From: Benincasa hispida
Lineage: Eukaryota > Streptophyta > Magnoliopsida > Cucurbitales > Cucurbitaceae
Assembly (NCBI RefSeq): GCF_009727055.1
Contig: NC_052359.1
Span: 66,444,767-66,508,766, forward strand
Length of the DNA: 64,000 nucleotides
Direction: 5' to 3'
The translations under genes were made by a program, and so were the position numbers. Under the pieces are notes generated by a model. It worked only from the letters and a program-made list of their open reading frames with translations, did not search any database and was not told the origin of the DNA. The first letter of the stretch is position 1, and the number at the start of each line of letters is the position of its first letter. Of the stretch, positions 1-11,163 are shown in pieces.

Positions 1-411
1 CAACCCATACCCGATTAATTCACCTTATTTTTCCCTCCAACACTTAATCTCCTTCATCTCCTCCTCCTCCTCCTCCATCATGCTGCTTCACGTTCTTTTT
101 TTCTTCATCTTCCCCAGTTTTTTTCCTATTTAGGTCATTTTCTTCCATCGACTTGCTTCATCAACACTGCTGCTTTTTTTCCCCTCTATTTACATCCCTT
201 TTCCGTCCGCTATTCATTTCCATTCTAGTCAATCTTGCTCCTCTTCTTCTTCTTCTTAATCCTTCTTCTGTTCTTCTACCACTACATCAACATCAAAAAG
301 TATAACTCTTTTCTTTTCTTTTTATCAATCTATGAGTGATTATAGTTATTAAGCCTGATCCTTGTTTCTTGTTTAGTGGTAATATTTATTAACCCTAAAT
401 TTTGTGTACAA
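1..411 (+). other. CT-rich 5' leader of DUF1985 gene copy A
   Basis: This stretch is pyrimidine-rich, with runs of CTC/CTT between about 50 and 300, and has no convincing reading frame. The corresponding stretch before copy B (38095-38330) is also rich in CTTCTT, and both lead into a short AT-rich segment and then an ATG followed by a lysine-rich exon. I read it as the 5' untranslated or promoter-proximal part of the MULE-borne gene. No terminal inverted repeat of the MULE is visible; the window probably starts inside the element. Confidence 0.4.
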
Positions 412-524
412 ATGGTAAGCAACATCAAAAGGAAGACAGTTAAAGGAGAAGGATCATCAAATAAATAAAAGAAGGCAAAAACTTAAAAGGGAGAACAAGG
501 GAAACTAAAACTGAAGGTATAAAC

Positions 525-1000
525 AAACTATGATAGATATTGATAGTGGTATATCACTGTCTATCAGTGATATGAACATTTTCTCATATATGTTTGACGG
601 CTATTATAAACAAACTATTATCAATGTCACTAAGTATTTTATGTTGTCTATCATCATACCACTACCAATGTATATACATTATGTTTTCTTAGATACGTTT
701 ACTTGGGGGTCACGTATAGTTGGTGTTTTGATATTTCTTTTATAGATGGTATTTTTATCATTTATAGACTACTTACAACTATCATGTTTTAGTATATAAA
801 GAGACACTATCATTGTCTATCACATTTCATGGTTTAAAATAAATAGTGATAGAATTCAGACTTCCATCGCTGTCTATTGATGATGGGCACTTATGGACTT
901 CCATCATTGTCTATTGATAGAAGTCATTAAATGATAATAGTGAGTGATAGTTAATGATAGAATATATACATATATCACTTGTTTATTGTTGATACTTGTA
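525..1000. repeat. GATAGACA/TATCACTG palindromic repeats in intron of copy A
   Basis: Multiple imperfect copies of words such as ATAGTGATAG, TATCACTGTCTATCAGTGAT and TCCATCATTGTCTATTGATAG occur in both orientations. Many are self-complementary around GTCTATCA-TGATAGAC. They lie between the first exon and the DUF1985 exon, as in copy B, where the same intron is far larger. Confidence 0.75.
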
Positions 1001-1018
1001 TGTTTAAATAGGTGGAAC

Positions 1019-1759
1019 AAGAACATGAACATCAAATAATAATGCAAGACCAGAACAAGCATTTGAAGTTAACAATATGCATCTCATTAGATGTAATATA
1101 AATTATAAAAAACCAATTAGATGATAGGAATTTAAATACTTTTAGAAATGGTCCTTTCAGACACTTTCTAAATATAAAAATTGAGAAAATGCCCACAAGA
1201 TTCATAAACTACCTTCCAAGAAGATAATGCATCACAAATAAACCAAATGTCTTGGCTTTTAACTTTAATGGGCATATAGCAGAGTTTGGATTAAAAGAGT
1301 TTTGTTTAATCATAGTTTAAATAGTACTCAACTACCATCAATAGATTTAGAAGAAAAAGAGCAAATTTTTTAACTTAGAAAAAGAGTCTTTAAGAATGAT
1401 GATTCGATTGATAGAAAGGACATCGAGAGAAACTTTAAGTTCCGACATGATTATGAAAGTGATAGTGTCAAGGTTAAGTTGGAAAACCACCTTTTCTTAG
1501 AGTACTTTTTAATCCCAAGGCAAGGACACAATGGTGTTAACTAGAAACATGTTGACATATTGGACAATGAAGAAGAATTTAAAACCAATCCTTGGGGACA
1601 ATTGTCATATAACTTGACATATCAATTTTTCAAAAAGGCTTCTTCTACTGAAAAGGATTTTGTATGCCTTCAAGATTTCCTTTTGGCACTAGTTTATTGG
1701 GAATTTGAAATAATACTAAAACTTTCAGTAATAGACATTGGATTTGGAAGAAAAATTTG
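1019..1759 (+). pseudogene. DUF1985 domain exon of copy A, 5' portion up to the Ty3 insertion
   Basis: Translated fragments match copy B closely. One fragment has the pattern LAFNFNGHIAEFGLKEF (copy B: LAFNFNDRIAEFELKEF). A second reads LTYQFFKKASSTEKDF and LALVYWEFE (copy B: LTYQFFKRASYTEKDV and LALVYWAFE). These are hallmarks of the DUF1985 family: a conserved block ending in an EF-x-LITGL motif, then a helical ALVYWAFE-I-P segment. Here LITGL is replaced by LII followed by a stop, and several other stops and frameshifts occur. The exon breaks off at 1759, inside the GFGRK segment, where the Ty3 element begins; its other half starts at 7326. Confidence 0.7.
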
Positions 1760-2135
1760 TGATAACGGGCATAAATGCACGTTATTATAGCACAAAGATA
1801 TAAAACAATGAAGGTTTGCGACGGTAAAAATATATAAAATCATGTCCAAAAGCATTAAGTTTAGAACATTACGATCACATGCATCCATCGTATTAAAGCA
1901 GCTAATTTATGTATTAAAGCAGTTAATTTATGTAATAGACATTGGATTTGGAAGAAAAATTTGTGATAACGGGCATAAATGCACGGTATTGCAGCGCAAA
2001 GATATAAAACAATGAAGGTTTGCGACGGTAAAAATATATAAAATCATGTCCAAAAACATTAAGTTTAGAACATTACGATCACATGCGTTCATCGTATTAA
2101 AGCAGCTAATTTATGTATTTTGTGAAGGAAAATGC
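1728..2135 (+). repeat. 204-bp direct tandem duplication across the left edge of the Ty3 insertion
   Basis: Positions 1728-1931 and 1932-2135 are near-identical direct repeats. Each unit starts with about 32 bp of DUF1985 exon, including the 5-bp target sequence ATTTG, and runs about 170 bp into the LTR (TGATAACGGG...). The exon-LTR boundary therefore occurs twice, at 1759/1760 and 1963/1964. The units differ at a few positions and the first ends with an extra TTAAAGCAG-type word. Confidence 0.85.
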
Positions 2136-3646
2136 GTTGGCGCTAGGCGGAATTGCTATCCAAGGAATTTAGCGTCCGAGCGTATTAAGAGATTGCGACC
2201 GCAAGGCTATGCGATCATATGCGTTCGCAAAGATCTGCTCAAGAAGGTGGCCGCATAGAGCCGATGCATCAAGGTGAAAGCTTAATAAATCACGATGGGA
2301 CAGAAAACTGATGACGGTCGAATCCGAATTTAATTGACAAGTCGTTAACTACACACTGTAGCAAGTACACTCAACTTCTCGATGAAAATTATTCGGCGCA
2401 TCAGACAGAGAATTAATAACATCCCATCAATGCAATCATTTGAGAGAAAAAGCTCTTCACCTTGAAGCTCTATAAATACCGAAGGCCACTTTCGTTAAGG
2501 GAGTTCGGTTCGGTTCTATTCCAACTGAGCCATATAGAGAATTCACCATACAGAATATAATTAGCCTTTGTTCATAGTTTTCTTATACTTAGAAGGCGGA
2601 GGCGAGAGAAGAGAGAAGACGCCGGAAGATCGACCTGGTCAACCCCAGAGAGTGCCAGGGAGCGTGGAAAATAGAGAGAGGGACGACTCTTGTGAAAGTA
2701 AGAATATTCTTTGAGCAGAGTAGAGAAAAATAGTGTAAAAGCCTTGGGAAGCAAGAAATTGTTACCATGCTCCTTATCTTTATTTCCCATTGTCATTTTG
2801 TATTTTGATTTCATTTATAAAATGGAACCTACATTTCTACATCTGTTCACTCTCTTTATATTACGCATGAGTAACTAAACTTTTGAATGGGTTGAGAAGT
2901 ACTTAGCTAGCATGACCTAAGATCTTCATTGCATGTGATCATCTTGTCTTATGTTGCGTCCATCACCCCTTTAGAGCTACTCGAGAGAGAGAGTCTAAAG
3001 AAAGAACCTAGACTTGAGAGAGCTAGGTTAGAATCTAGACTTGAGAAAGCAAAATTAGATCCGCATAAGCAAGAGATCGAGACTTAGAGATAAGTTCTGT
3101 TTACTAACATACATCACATGCATCCTAGAAATAGGTTATGGTAGTATGTGGTCGCCTTGTGTATGTGTGTGTCATTCATCATCGCATAAACAAGAATAGA
3201 GGCTTAGACATAAGTCCTATAGACATCATCGTATACATCGCATGCATTCCAAAACTAGAAACTATAGAAATTGCATTGAGAGATGACTTGTTGTCGTATG
3301 TGTGTAGCAACGTGAACGCAATCTTAGGAAGTGTTAGCTAAATCCCTTTTCAACCTATTCCCTTGCATACTCATTATACTTTCATGTTATTAACTCTTTT
3401 CTCAATTCCACCGCATAGATTTTATACCTTAAACAACATACCAACCAACGTATTGTTTTATTTGTCACCACAAAAAGATCTAAAATTACCATCGCATATT
3501 GTTCCATAGTCCCTATGTTCGACCCTGGGCTTACCAGGCAACTTAGTAGGATTTATACTTGGATTCTGCTAAGAAAACTTGCATGCAGAACGCATACACC
3601 ACCACCACAGTTTACACCATTATTTCATCGTATTAACCACGCATCA
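1964..3646 (+). repeat. RE1 left LTR
   Basis: A 1683-bp LTR from TGATAACGGG to GCATCA, counted from the second unit of the 204-bp duplication (from 1760 if that unit is included). Its 3' third matches 7000-7320 almost base for base, and 2240-2860 matches 6400-6990. It contains a TATAAATA-like word near 2470, a plausible promoter, and the duplicated CACCACCACAG-type 3' end. Confidence 0.85.
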
Positions 3647-3652
3647 AATTTT

Positions 3653-3670
3653 TGGCACCGTTGCCAGGGA
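3653..3670 (+). other. RE1 primer binding site (tRNA-Asp)
   Basis: TGGCACCGTTGCCAGGGA lies 6 bp after the LTR end. It pairs, with two changes from the usual TGGCGCCGTTGCCGGGGA, with the 3' end of plant tRNA-Asp, the standard primer of Athila/Tat elements. Confidence 0.85.
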
Positions 3671-3731
3671 CTACGATAATACATTATGCTAACGGTAACT
3701 TTTTTATTTTCTTTGCAGACTTTCCATCTCT

Positions 3732-5386
3732 ATGCACTGCTTCTCTTTAGGTAAGGGAAGAAGCGAGCGTCGTATGAGCAAAGGACAAAATCCTAAGCTC
3801 GTTTTCAACCCAGAGATTGAAAAAACTTTCCGAAGAAGAAGAAGAAACAACCGCAAGCGACAACAAGAGAAAGATCTAAACATGGTGGAGCAACCAAAAG
3901 ATAGAGCACCAAATGCAAATAATATCATGGTGGACCTCATTCTATTGGCGAACGACCACAATAGGCCCATCCAAGACTATGCGTCGCCCAACCTCTATGA
4001 TTTCTCACTAGGAATCATAAGGCCAACTCTTGACAGATCGAGGTTCGAGATGAAACCGGTGATACTGCAGATGATTCAAACTGTCGAACAATTTGGAAGT
4101 AAGTGTGGTGAGGATCCGCATGCCCACCTCCGGGGTTTTATTGAGATTTGCAATATGTTTATGTTCCCTAACATCTCCACTAAGGAAGTTCAATTAACAC
4201 TATTCCCATTTTCGTTGTGTAACCAAGCACGAAAATGGGCTTATTCTCTCGAACCAGGGGAGATTACATCATGGGAATAGGTAGTGGAGAAGTTCATGAA
4301 GAAGTACTTCCCCTCGACGGAGAATGCCAGAAGAAGGAAGTTGATCACCAATTTTGAACAAGATATCGAGAATTGCTCAGTGATGCCTGGGAAAGGTTTA
4401 AAAGGCTGGTAAGAGATTGTCCGCATAACAGCTTACCAAATTGTCTACAGATGGAAATTTTTTACCACGGATTGAACCCTGCATCGCAGACAGCTACCAA
4501 TGCGATAGCAGCTGAAGGTCTACTTGATAAAACTTACGACCAGGCTAAGAACATACTTGATCGCATTTCGAAGAACCATGAAGACTGAAGAGAAAGTGAT
4601 CAACGATTGAGGATCAAAGACAGTGACGCAAATAACGGGGTCATCGCATCCCTTCAAAACCAAATGACTGCGATGATGAATTTGATACAAGGAATCGCAA
4701 TCAATAGCCCAGGAACGCAAAGGGCACGTCAACGCAATCGACCAAGCGAGCGCAAGTTGTGCTACTTGCAGTGAAGGCCATCCAATGGAAGAGTGTCCGA
4801 GGAACCCACAGTCTGTCTATTTTGCGAAAAATAACCCTTTTTCCAATACTTACAACCCTGGGTGGAGAAACCACCCTAACTTCGCATGAAAAAATCAACA
4901 ACAAAATTTTCAACCAATGGCGCAAAAAGAAGGGCCACAAGGATTTTTCCGCGAATAAACAGTCAAACACAAAATCAAACCAGCAGTTCGCAGGTGCCGC
5001 AATCTTTATCTTTGGAGAGTTTACTAAAGAAATATATTGAAAAGAATGAAACAATGCTTCAGAATCAAGCGACGTCCATCCGCAATCTTGAAATTCAGAT
5101 AGGACAGATTGCGGGCGAACTCAAAAATAGACCGCAGGGGGCATTGCCGAGTTCTACTGAACTCCCATGCAACCCAGGGAGTACGGGAAAGGAGCAATGT
5201 CAAGTTGTGATGTTGCGAAGCGGAAGAACAGTGGCAGAGGAGAAGAAGGAGCCTAACCGGACTACTCCCATTGCGATGGAACCACAGACCCCATTGACTC
5301 AAGAAGAAACAGAAGAAAATGAGGCGATGGAACCAGAGATTGCGTCCACTTCGAAGTCGAAAGAACAGGGAACCGTGAAAATATAG
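3732..5386 (+). pseudogene. RE1 gag (frameshifted)
   Basis: Capsid/nucleocapsid gene of a Ty3 element. The first open part (3732-4280) contains RPTLDRSRFEMKPVILQMIQ and ARKWAYSLEPGEITSWE, typical of plant Ty3 Gag. It ends at a TAG inside the conserved W-x-x-V-x-x-KF block. The next part continues in another frame (4373-4588, QMEIFYHGLNPASQ). A CCHC zinc knuckle (CATCSEGHPMEEC) is encoded at 4758-4796 in a further frame. The tail (4886-5386) carries a helical Q-rich block with NLEIQIGQIAGELKNRPQG and the VMLRSGR motif. At least three frame breaks make it non-functional. A relative, RE2 gag, is at 11269-12042. Confidence 0.85.
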
Positions 5387-5659
5387 CTGCCACCATTCCC
5401 TCAGAGACTTAAAAAGAAGAAAATGATGAAGTGCAGTATCAACGCTTCATGGATATGCTGAAACAGTTGCATATTAAATTTCGTTCACTGAAGCGATTGA
5501 ACAGATGCCTAAGTAAGTGAAGTTTCTGAAGGACATGGTGACGAAGAAAGAAACACTGGTAAGTTCACAACCGTGGCACTGACGCAAAGTTCAAAATCCA
5601 TAATTCCATAAAAAATACGCGACCTCGAAAGTTTCACAATACCCTGATCGATTGGAGGG

Positions 5660-6230
5660 TTATAAATTGGTCAAGCGCTTTGCGTTCTCGGGGCCAGCAT
5701 CAACTTGATGCCCCTTTCAATTTTTAAGCAACTGAATGTAGGGCAGCTGGCGCCCATGACAGTGACTCTTCAATTAGCTGACAAGTCCCTTGTGCATCCA
5801 GAAGGGAAGATGAAGAATGTCTTGGTCAAAATTGACAAGTTTATATTACCGGTACATGTCATCATCCTGGATTATGAAACGGACAAGGATGTACCCATCA
5901 TCCTGAGACGACCATTTTTATCCACTAGTCGCGCTCAGATTGATGTGTACAAGGGAGAGATCACACTAAGCGTGAATGGACAGAAGCTCAGGTTTGATAT
6001 TATCAGAGCCATGAAATACCCGAAAGAAGAAGACCTTACGAAATCCGATGATGAACCCAGTTTGAATGAAGAAGAAAAGTCTGAAGATGAGGATGCGACC
6101 GCATCCATAGTAGCCAGCAATGCGATCATAGAAACAACAACCAAAGAAGACAAGCTGACAATGAATGAAGAAAGAAATACACCAAAACCATCCTTGGAAC
6201 AACCACCGACAGTAGAATTGAAGACCCTTC
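5660..6230 (+). pseudogene. RE1 aspartic protease region, catalytic Asp lost
   Basis: The frame around 5675-6230 encodes the retroviral-type protease block of plant Ty3 elements, with GASINLMPLSIFKQL, VIILDYETDKDVPIILRRPF and RAQIDVYKGEITL. The family's active-site motif is D-[SL]-G-A-S. Here the first residue is encoded by GTT at 5684-5686, giving V-L-G-A-S, so the catalytic aspartate is missing. Downstream is an acidic linker (about 6030-6110). The frame ends at the deletion junction near 6240, where pol should begin. The N-terminal part before 5660 is broken. Confidence 0.75.
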
Positions 6231-6239
6231 CTAGCCACC

Positions 6240-7320
6240 AAAAGCAGCTAATTTATGTATTTTGAGCAGGAAAATGCGTTGGCGCAAGGCAAAATTGCGA
6301 TCCAAGGAATTTAGCATCCGAGTGCATTAAGAGATTGCGACCGCAAGGCTATGCAATCATATGCGTTCGCAAAGATCTGCTCAAGAAGGTGGTTGCATAG
6401 AACCGACGTATCATGGTGAAAGCTTAATAAATCAAGATGGGACAGAAAGCTGATGACGGTTGAATCCGAATTTAGTTGACAAGCCGTTAACGACACACTA
6501 TAGCAAGTACACTCAACTTTTCGGTGACAATTATTCAGCGCATTAGACAGAGAATTAATGACATCCCATCAGTGCAATCATTTGAGAGAAAAAGCTCTTC
6601 ACCCTGAAGCTCTATAAATACCAAAGGCCACCTTCATTAAAGGAGTTCGGTTCGGTTCTATTCCAGCTGAGCCATATAGAGAGTTCACCATACATAATGT
6701 AATTAGCCTTTGTTCATAGTTTTCTTATACTTAGAAGGCGGAGGCGAGAGAAGAGCGAAGACTCTGGAAGATTGTCCTGGTCTGCTTAAGAGAGTGCCAA
6801 GGAGCATGGAAAACAAAGAGAGGGCTGACTCTTGCGAAAGTAAGATATTCTTTTAGCAGAGTAGAGAAAAACAGTGTAAAAGCCTTGGGAAGCAAGAAAT
6901 TGTTACCAGGCTCCTTATTTTTATTTCCCATTGTCATTCTGTATTTCAATTTCATTTATAGAATGGAACCTGCATTTCTACATCTGTTCACTCTCTTTAC
7001 ATGAACGCAATCTTAGGAAGTGTTAGCTAAATCCCTTCTCAACCCGTTCCCTTGCATACTCATTGTACTTTCCTTTTCTCAATTCCGCTGCATAGATTTT
7101 ATACCTTAAACAACATACCAACCAACGAATTGTTTTATTTGTCACCGCAAAGAGTTTGAAATTACCATCGCATACTGTTCCATCGTCTCTATGTTCGACC
7201 CTGGGCTTACCAGGCAACTTAGTAGGATTTATACTTGAATTTTGTAAGAAACTTGCATGCACAACGCATACACCACCACCACAGTTTACACCATTATTTC
7301 ATCGTATTAACCACGCATCA
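6240..7320 (+). repeat. RE1 right LTR, 5'-truncated and internally deleted
   Basis: It matches the left LTR from its AAAGCAGCTAATTTATG word (left copy about 2097) to the end. It lacks roughly the first 130 bp and a further block of about 445 bp (left copy about 2866-3310), so CTCTTTACATGAACGC joins two separated parts of the left copy. It ends at GCATCA followed by the ATTTG duplication. Confidence 0.85.
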
Positions 7321-9330
7321 ATTTGCAATAAAAGTCCAAGAATAATATCATGGGAGTGCTTGCAACCTGATCATTGGAGAAATCTTGAAGAGAATATCTT
7401 TCAAATAAATAATGTAAGTATTTTCTATAATTTCTTAGCTTCATTTTTATTACTTGCAGTTGTTTCAAATAGTAGTCTATCACTGATAGACAGTGTTAGA
7501 TTTCTATCACTATCTATCAGCGAAAAAGTGATAGACATATATCATAAAAAACTTGTTAGTATTTTCCTATTTTTGATCTAATGATTTAACATGTGTTTAA
7601 ACTTGTAGTTTTGTGTAATTACACTAATTCCAATAGAAGAAGAATCACAATTAGCCACCATCAAATATTTGATAGATTTAGAAGAAAATGAGAAGGAAAA
7701 GATAGAAAAAGAAGGAAAAAAAGAAGAAAAAATAAATGAAGGAAAAGATTTAATTGGAGGAAAAAATGAGCATGAGAAAAATATAACGGGAGAAATAGAA
7801 GAACTGAAAAATGGCCAACAGAGGGTAGAAAAAGAGCAGAAAAGTTTGAAACAAGGCCAAGAAGAGATCATCAGAATGTCAAAAACCATCATTGAAAGAC
7901 TGAATGATAGACTTCCAATTGAAAAGCTTCCACAAGAAGAACAAAAAAAAAAAGTTGAGAAGACCATTGAAAAAAAACATAGCTCCTTCTTGTGAACAAG
8001 AAAAAGAGGTTGATTAGACCAGAAGAAAAAAAACAAAGCTCTTTCTTGTGCTTACAAATTCTTGAAAGAAATTATGAAATTGATAAAATGGTGAATTATG
8101 CTACGAATTATGTAGCTCAGGTAAGTATTTTGCTATATGTTGTTTTATTTTAAATGTAAACATATATTTACTAACTAAACTAAATTTGTTTTTTCTTGTA
8201 GATTAGAATAGGGAATGAAGGAAAGGTTTGTACACAAGTTTTTGTACAGATAGATAGTGATAGAAATATATCACTGCCTATCAGTGCCTTTTTCTTCATT
8301 TTATTTTGTCTTTTATTAAAGGAATCTCATTGTTTTCATTATCTTTGTGTTTGATTTATGTTTTTTTTTTTGTTTTAGGAATCTTATACACAAACACAAG
8401 AGATTGAAACACAAGATGATTTTGACAATATTCAACCTCTACCTTTCGAAACCCTAAAGACATAAAAAGTAAACACAGTGTTTAAGGAAGAGGATGGAAA
8501 GGAAAAGGTTTACTTCATCTCTTAAGCTATGTGTTTCCTCTGTTAAGCTACATATTGTCTCTGTTAAGATACATATTGTCATGAAAGTAAATTAGATCTA
8601 TCACTGCCCATCAGTGATAGACACTGATAGAATTCTATCAGTGTCTATCACTAACAGAAAATTCTATGACTTTCTTGATTCTTATGTAACAATGACACAT
8701 TACATTGTATTATTGCAGCAAAATGAATTTGAAGCTGTAGAGCATCTGGGAAAAACTGATCATGTTCAGTAGAAGGTAAATATCTAAGTTGAAATCTAAA
8801 TGATAGACTTTTAACATGAAGTGTCTATCATTGATATACATTGATAGAATTCTATCAGTGTCTATCAGTGATAAACATTCCTGATAGAAGTCAATGAGGT
8901 CAATCACTAAACCGATGGAATTCTATCAGTGTCTATCATTCATAGATAATGGTATACTTCTATAACTTCCTTATTTCTCATGTAACAATGACACATTACA
9001 TTATATTATTACAGGAAAAAGAATTTGAAGTTGATGAACATATGGAAAAAAATTGATCATGTTCAACAAAAGGATAAGGTAAATATATAGACACTATGAA
9101 TCCATTGAAGAACAAGTTATTGAGGAAGAAACTGAAGAAGAAAATGAGAATGAAAAGGCAAAGGAAATGAACAAAGCGTCTACTAAAAAGAAGAAAAAGA
9201 ATGAAACGACTTCATTGATGGACAGTGCTCCAAGCTTCAGCTTAAACATCTCTCAACTAAACTCTCAAACTGAATCTCAACTTTCTCGATCTAAATCTCA
9301 ACCTCTCAGACTTAATGTTAGAACTTGATT
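7321..9330 (+). pseudogene. DUF1985 gene copy A, 3' exons
   Basis: The DUF1985 exon resumes directly after the target duplication (SPRIISWE at about 7336, as PRIITWE in copy B) and ends at a GTAAGT donor at 7418. The exon 7609-8120 encodes a highly charged stretch (YLIDLEENEKEKIEKEGKK and LKQGQEEIIRMSKTI), strongly coiled-coil in character, matching LKQGQEEIRRMLRSI in copy B. It ends with CLQILERNYEIDKMVNY before a donor at 8121. Later small exons have clear AG/GT edges but contain stops (TAA in the 8379-8507 exon, TAG at about 8769, TGA near 9054). The last stretch (9091-9330) is acidic, then KKKKK, then Ser/Gln-rich (SLNISQLNSQTESQLSRSKS), ending in TGA. Its apparent intron at 9079-9090 is only 12 bp, suggesting a deleted intron. 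Confidence 0.55.
8580..9085 (+). repeat. Tandem duplication of a small exon plus its upstream GATAGACA intron (296-bp period)
   Basis: The exons at 8719-8775 and 9015-9078 are paralogous: both read as aaGAATTTGAAG-x-TG-x-x-GA-CAT and both contain CTGATCATGTTCA or TTGATCATGTTCA. Each is preceded by ATGTAACAATGACACATTAC and, further up, by TCTATCAGTGTCTATCA words. Each is followed by a GTAAATAT donor. The unit has diverged by point changes but both acceptors and donors survive. Confidence 0.75.
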
Positions 9331-9488
9331 TTAGAATGTTATTGAAAAAAAACTACAATACTACTAACAATGAGCTATGTTATTTTGTGAATCTTACAAT
9401 ACCAGTGACAATGAACATTGATGATAAGACTACATCTATAAGAATTCTAGTTTGTACTAATGATGTTATCTGCTATTAATGATGTTAT
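9331..9488. other. Short MULE-derived segment between copy A 3' end and RE2
   Basis: AT-rich sequence with no coding signal. It contains small TACTAACAATGA / TACTAATGATG direct words and ends with GTTAT, the left copy of the imperfect RE2 target duplication. Confidence 0.4.
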
Positions 9489-11138
9489 TGATAACGGGCA
9501 GAAATTCACGTTATCATAGTGCTAAGTTCTTAAACAATGTTGGATTGTGTTGATGAAATATGTTAACTTGCGTCCATTAAGCATCATTTTCATAATATTG
9601 CGGTCGCATGCGTCTAACGCATGAGAACAGTTGATTTTTGTATTTTTGTGCAGAATATGCGTTAATGCAATGCAAAGATTGCAATCATAAGAATTCATTG
9701 GTCGAGCGCAACTTCACCACAAGGCTTTGTGTTGATCGTGCTCGCAAACATTCACCAGACAAGGATCGCCGCAACTTGGTCAGTGCAACATGGTGGGCAC
9801 ATCTACGTGAAAGGCCAATTAAGAGCGATGGGACAGAAAGTTGATGACAGTCGAATCCAAATTAAGTTGACAATTGATAACGGTCACAAAGTACATTCAG
9901 CTTTATCGGTGATAATTATTCGGTGCATCAGTCAGGAATTAAAGCTGTCCCATCTGTACAACCAGGAGAGAGAAGCCGCCTTTTGCTCTATAAATACCAA
10001 GGGCATTCTTCAAAGAAGGGTTTGACAAGTTGATCAGTTCGCACGTTTTTGTTCTTAGTTTTCTTTCATTTTAAGGCGGATGCGAGGGAGAAAGTTGTGT
10101 CGGTAGATCGTTATGGTAAGCTTGGAAGAGCCCCGGAAGCTTCAAGGACAGAGAGAGGGCCGACTCCTGCAGAAGCGAGAACATCTTTAGATCAGAATAG
10201 AGATTTCAGTGTAAAAAGCCTCGGTCAGTAAGGAATTGCTACCAGGCTCTCTACCTTTACTTTCCATTGTCATTTTGTACTCAACTCATTTATGAAAATG
10301 GAATTCCCTTCTCTAAATTTATTCACTCTCTGTTATTCACGCATGAGTAGCTAAATCAGTTGAATGGGTTCAGAAGCATTTAGCTAGCACAATTAGGGCT
10401 TCATTCTTTGTGATTATCTTGTTTATGTATGCTTCATTCGTCCATTAGAGATACTCGGAAGGGTAGTCTAAGGACAGAATCTGGACTTGGGAAGGTCAGG
10501 TTAGAATCTAGACTCGAAAGAGCCAGATAAGAACACATAAACAAGAGATAGGCACTTAGGAATGAGCACTATTTGTTATCAATACATCACATGCATCCTA
10601 GAGATAGGATATGATTGTATGCGGTCACCTTGCTTTCATGCATTTTGCATCATCGCATAGGACAAGAGTATAGACTTAGGGATGAGCTCTATGGACATTT
10701 TGCATTCAACACATGCGTTCTAGATTTAGGAGTATCACATTTACATTGGAAAATAACTTTCTGTGCATGGTTGTAACATGATCACATAGTCTGACGCATT
10801 CCCAAGTAACGCTAACTAAAGATCTTCTCAACCCGTTCATCGCATACTCATTGCATCTATCAACGCAACTGTCTTTTCTCAACTCCGTCGCATTTGTTTA
10901 TTTCTTTTTCATCAACGCAAACACAATCCCAACAATTTATTTATTTATCCGGTTACCACAAAGTTCTTCATAAAAATTACCAACGCAAACTGTTTTCACA
11001 AGTCCCTGTGTTCGACCCTGGACTTACCGGGAAATTCAGAGGAATTTACACTTGGATTTTGCTGGGGAAACTTGAGTGCACAACGTAATTCCATCAACGT
11101 ATAACATCCATATTTCCACTTCATAAATACGAGCATCA
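9489..11138 (+). repeat. RE2 left LTR
   Basis: A 1650-bp LTR, TGATAACGGG to GAGCATCA. It aligns end to end with 12313-13975. TATAAATA at about 9988 is a candidate core promoter, and the same word occurs in the right copy at about 12821. Confidence 0.9.
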
Positions 11139-11144
11139 AGTTTT

Positions 11145-11163
11145 TGGCGTCGTTGCCGGGGAC
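11145..11163 (+). other. RE2 primer binding site (tRNA-Asp)
   Basis: TGGCGTCGTTGCCGGGGAC lies 6 bp after the left LTR. It matches the complement of the 3' end of tRNA-Asp with one change. Confidence 0.88.

Larger units (their letters stand above)
1760..7320 (+). mobile_element. Ty3-type (Athila/Tat-like) LTR retrotransposon RE1, pol-deleted
   Basis: The element begins TGATAACGGG and ends CCACGCATCA. It is flanked by a perfect 5-bp target duplication, ATTTG at 1755-1759 and at 7321-7325. A primer site complementary to the 3' end of tRNA-Asp follows the left LTR, as in Athila/Tat lineages. The internal region keeps gag and the protease region, then jumps at about 6240 straight into the middle of the right LTR. 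Reverse transcriptase, RNase H, integrase, the polypurine tract and about the first 130 bp of the right LTR are gone. It sits inside the DUF1985 exon of copy A in the same orientation. It cannot move by itself. Confidence 0.9.
412..9330 (+). pseudogene. DUF1985-type MULE-borne gene, copy A (decayed, split by a Ty3 element)
   Basis: A multi-exon gene relic recognised by its parallel with copy B at 38428-43444. In order: a lysine-rich first exon from the ATG at 412; a GATAGACA-rich intron; a DUF1985-like exon (about 1019-1759, continuing 7321-7417); a Lys/Glu-rich coiled-coil exon (7609-8120); then small exons at about 8202-8225, 8379-8507, 8719-8775 and 9015-9078, and an acidic then basic Ser-rich end (9091-9330). 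Exon edges follow AG acceptors and GTAAGT or GTAAAT donors. DUF1985 genes often carry a downstream Ulp1-type SUMO protease and are known passengers of MULEs in melon, Arabidopsis and rice. No Ulp1 catalytic region was found here. Many in-frame stops show it is dead. The exon chain is inferred from splice signals and comparison with copy B, not from transcripts. Confidence 0.6.

Noticed and set aside
7578..8036. 152-codon Phe/Ser-rich frame on the - strand
   Set aside because: Antisense of the Lys/Glu-rich coiled-coil exon of DUF1985 copy A; that exon is supported by copy B.
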